A stretch of DNA of 6,237 nucleotides from Candidatus Alloscillospira gallinarum (GTDB taxonomy: Bacteria; Bacillota; Clostridia; Oscillospirales; Oscillospiraceae): the NCBI GenBank assembly GCA_904420055.1, contig CAJFTV010000126.1:1-6237 (forward strand). The letters are read 5' to 3'. Below, piece after piece: positions 5,263-6,237 of this stretch (its first letter is position 1; each line of letters opens with the position of its first letter). Both the position numbers and the translations under genes were made by a program. The notes under the pieces were generated by a model. The model saw nothing but the letters and a program-made list of their open reading frames with translations, was not told where the DNA came from and made no database searches.

Positions 5263-6004
5263 TTGTACCTCCATAATACGAATTGATATCGTCCTCTGAC
5301 TGCAGGTAACCAGAGACGACTGCAAGCGCCAGCTTGCTTCTGTAGCTATCTGTGCTTAGCAGTGCAAAATCTCCCGGATTTGACATAAACCCGCACTCTA
5401 CCAAAACAGCCGGACAGTCAATCTTTTGAAAAAGATATATGTCGTCTCCAATTACACTTGGCGCCCTTGTGCTGTCCGGGCTTATAGACGAGGAAAACAC
5501 CTCCTGAATGTTCCCGGCAAGGACAATAGAGCAGTCGTTTTCCGTGTAGAAAATCTGCCCTCCGGACGGTGAAGCGTCCGGGTAATTATTCTGATGCACA
5601 CTTATCAGTATAGCATTTTCAGTGGAATTTACAAGGTCAACCCGGGAATTCTGGTCGTATACTTTTTTCTCTCTGATTGTTCCCGTACTCTCAGGATACG
5701 GTATCTCCTCTGACTGTCTCGTCATAATCGTATCAACGCCGAAAAAACCGGCAAGGTCTCTTATTTTAAGCGCAACTGCAAGATTAATTTCGCTCTCTTT
5801 TGCTCCGCTGTCTGACACAGCGCCGCCGTCCGCTCCGCCGTGTCCGGGGTCTATGATAAGCGTCACATCGCTTTTATATACCGCCGGTGCCATTACGTCG
5901 ACAGTAGTTTTAATATCGTCTGAAAAAGTGGCCATAAAAGTCATTGCCACCATAGAAACCACAATAATCCCAGGAATAAAAAGCTCTTTCACTAATTTTT
6001 TCAA
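5231..6004 (-). CDS. cwlD: N-acetylmuramoyl-L-alanine amidase, CwlD-like (spore cortex)
   Basis: This 257-residue exported enzyme has one N-terminal hydrophobic helix (about 10-28) as signal or anchor, then an Amidase_3 domain. The zinc ligands are visible as His55 in 'IIDPGHGGADGG', Glu70 in 'AKESEINLAV' and His137 in 'LISVHQNNY'; Glu203 in 'VLVECGFMSN' is the catalytic glutamate. The family cleaves the amide bond between N-acetylmuramic acid and the stem peptide. The single-domain size (237 residues in B. subtilis CwlD) and the divergent coat gene suggest the sporulation role: removing peptides so that muramic-delta-lactam can form in the cortex. A vegetative amidase of the same family is the alternative. 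The start is TTG 6004-6002, six bases after GAGGTGA (6017-6011). A sigma-E-like promoter lies directly upstream. Confidence 0.82.
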   Translation of the reverse strand: MKKLVKELFIPGIIVVSMVAMTFMATFSDDIKTTVDVMAPAVYKSDVTLIIDPGHGGADGGAVSDSGAKESEINLAVALKIRDLAGFFGVDTIMTRQSEEIPYPESTGTIREKKVYDQNSRVDLVNSTENAILISVHQNNYPDASPSGGQIFYTENDCSIVLAGNIQEVFSSSISPDSTRAPSVIGDDIYLFQKIDCPAVLVECGFMSNPGDFALLSTDSYRSKLALAVVSGYLQSEDDINSYYGGTNESKDSILLY

Positions 6005-6025
6005 AGGATATCACCTCTCCACACA

Positions 6026-6055
6026 TTTATATGCTCCCCGGAAGCACAATTATTC
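6026..6055 (-). promoter_or_regulatory. Putative sigma-E (mother-cell sporulation) promoter of the cwlD-like gene
   Basis: On the minus strand GAATAAT (6055-6049) matches 6 of 7 positions of the sigma-E -35 consensus (K-M-ATATT), and CATATAAA (6033-6026) matches 6 of 8 of the -10 (CATACAMT), with a 15-base spacer. B. subtilis cwlD is also sigma-E controlled. The predicted start near 6019 leaves a leader of only about 15 bases, so the ribosome site would lie almost at the 5' end of the message, which weakens the call. Confidence 0.42.
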
Positions 6056-6077
6056 CTGTCACTTCCTCAAGCCGCTG

Positions 6078-6085
6078 CATAGAAT
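6078..6085 (+). promoter_or_regulatory. Putative sporulation -10 element for cotJA
   Basis: CATAGAAT matches 7 of 8 positions of the sigma-E -10 consensus CATACAMT and would start transcription near 6092, some 40 bases before the cotJA start. The region 14-15 bases upstream (around TGTCACT, 6057-6063) is a poor sigma-E -35. The site also fits the CATA half of a sigma-K -10, so the sigma factor is uncertain. Confidence 0.3.
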
Positions 6086-6133
6086 GTACAGGATAAATTC
6101 ATATCCCAAGTCAGAAAATCAGGAGGAAGAACA

Positions 6134-6237
6134 TTGAGTAATAAACCACAATGCAGTGACAACCAGGGCACTTTACCGTCCTGTGCCCCACTTGCCGCAG
6201 GTTTTGTACCATATCAGCAGGATAATCCCACCACTTA
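6134..6237 (+). CDS. cotJA: Spore coat-associated protein CotJA, N-terminal part cut by the window end
   Basis: The frame opens at TTG 6134, six bases after AGGAGGA (6121-6127), and stays open to the window end (34 full codons). The product contains 'LPSCAPLAAGFVPYQQDNPT', which matches the conserved start of Clostridia CotJA proteins (pattern C/PPLA-x2-YVP-[FWY]-Q); the family continues with an 'RGTLFPGLDLPF'-type stretch that lies beyond the window. CotJA is a small coat-associated protein of the endospore, usually followed by cotJB and a manganese-catalase-like cotJC. It is transcribed divergently from the cwlD-like gene. The poly-threonine/asparagine region at the cut is too short to test further. 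Confidence 0.75.
   Translation, partial: MSNKPQCSDNQGTLPSCAPLAAGFVPYQQDNPTT

Noticed and set aside
5263..5325. 21-residue N-terminal extension of RadA
   Set aside because: No ribosome site in front of it, the sequence precedes the zinc finger and overlaps the amidase; GGAGG sits correctly before ATG 5262.
5622..6137. 171-codon open frame on the plus strand opposite the amidase
   Set aside because: The minus-strand frame encodes a complete Amidase_3 domain with all zinc ligands; the plus frame has no family features and runs through the divergent control region.

Overview
The window looks like chromosomal DNA of an endospore-forming member of the Clostridia (Firmicutes), probably a gut-type anaerobe. 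Evidence: strong purine-rich AGGAGG-type ribosome sites, frequent TTG starts, sigma-A style promoters, a preQ1 riboswitch in front of queT, an LPXTG pilin with a class C sortase (Gram-positive wall), and two sporulation genes (a cwlD-like amidase and the start of cotJA). The genus cannot be fixed from the sequence alone.

Layout from left to right. 1-132 (+): tail of an HTH (Xre/Cro-type) regulator. 182-260: promoter and preQ1-I riboswitch. 270-776 (+): queT, importer of a queuosine precursor. 784-815: a bidirectional terminator shared by the convergent queT and sortase genes. 823-1719 (-) and 1784-3397 (-): class C sortase and LPVTG backbone pilin, read pilin first as a two-gene pilus operon. 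3398-3762: about 365 bases without a gene but dense in structure: the pilin promoter (extended -10), a dyad operator or leader hairpin at its start site, a 10-bp inverted repeat flanking the whole promoter, a perfect 25-bp palindrome, and a weaker 10-bp stem. 3763-3981 (+): a small four-cysteine protein whose 3' end overlaps the 3' end of radA. 3901-5262 (-): radA. 5231-6004 (-): cwlD-like amidase, overlapping the radA start by 32 bases. 6005-6133: divergent control region with sigma-E-like elements. 6134-6237 (+): start of cotJA, cut by the window edge.

How the parts work together. queT is probably translated only when the queuosine precursor is scarce. The pilin would be exported, cross-linked by the sortase into a fibre and anchored to the wall; no tip or basal pilin is present, so this is either a homopolymeric pilus or one relying on subunits encoded elsewhere. 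cwlD and cotJA are classic mother-cell sporulation genes, and radA (recombination and repair) is translated from the same message as cwlD or at least overlaps it.

The best candidate for something undescribed is the 3432-3716 control region. A short inverted repeat brackets the pilus promoter in the manner of a fimS-like invertible switch, and a long perfect palindrome lies just upstream. This is an inference from layout; the repeat is short enough to be chance, and no recombinase is encoded in the window. The second candidate is the Cys-rich mini-protein that appears to have grown into the radA 3' end.
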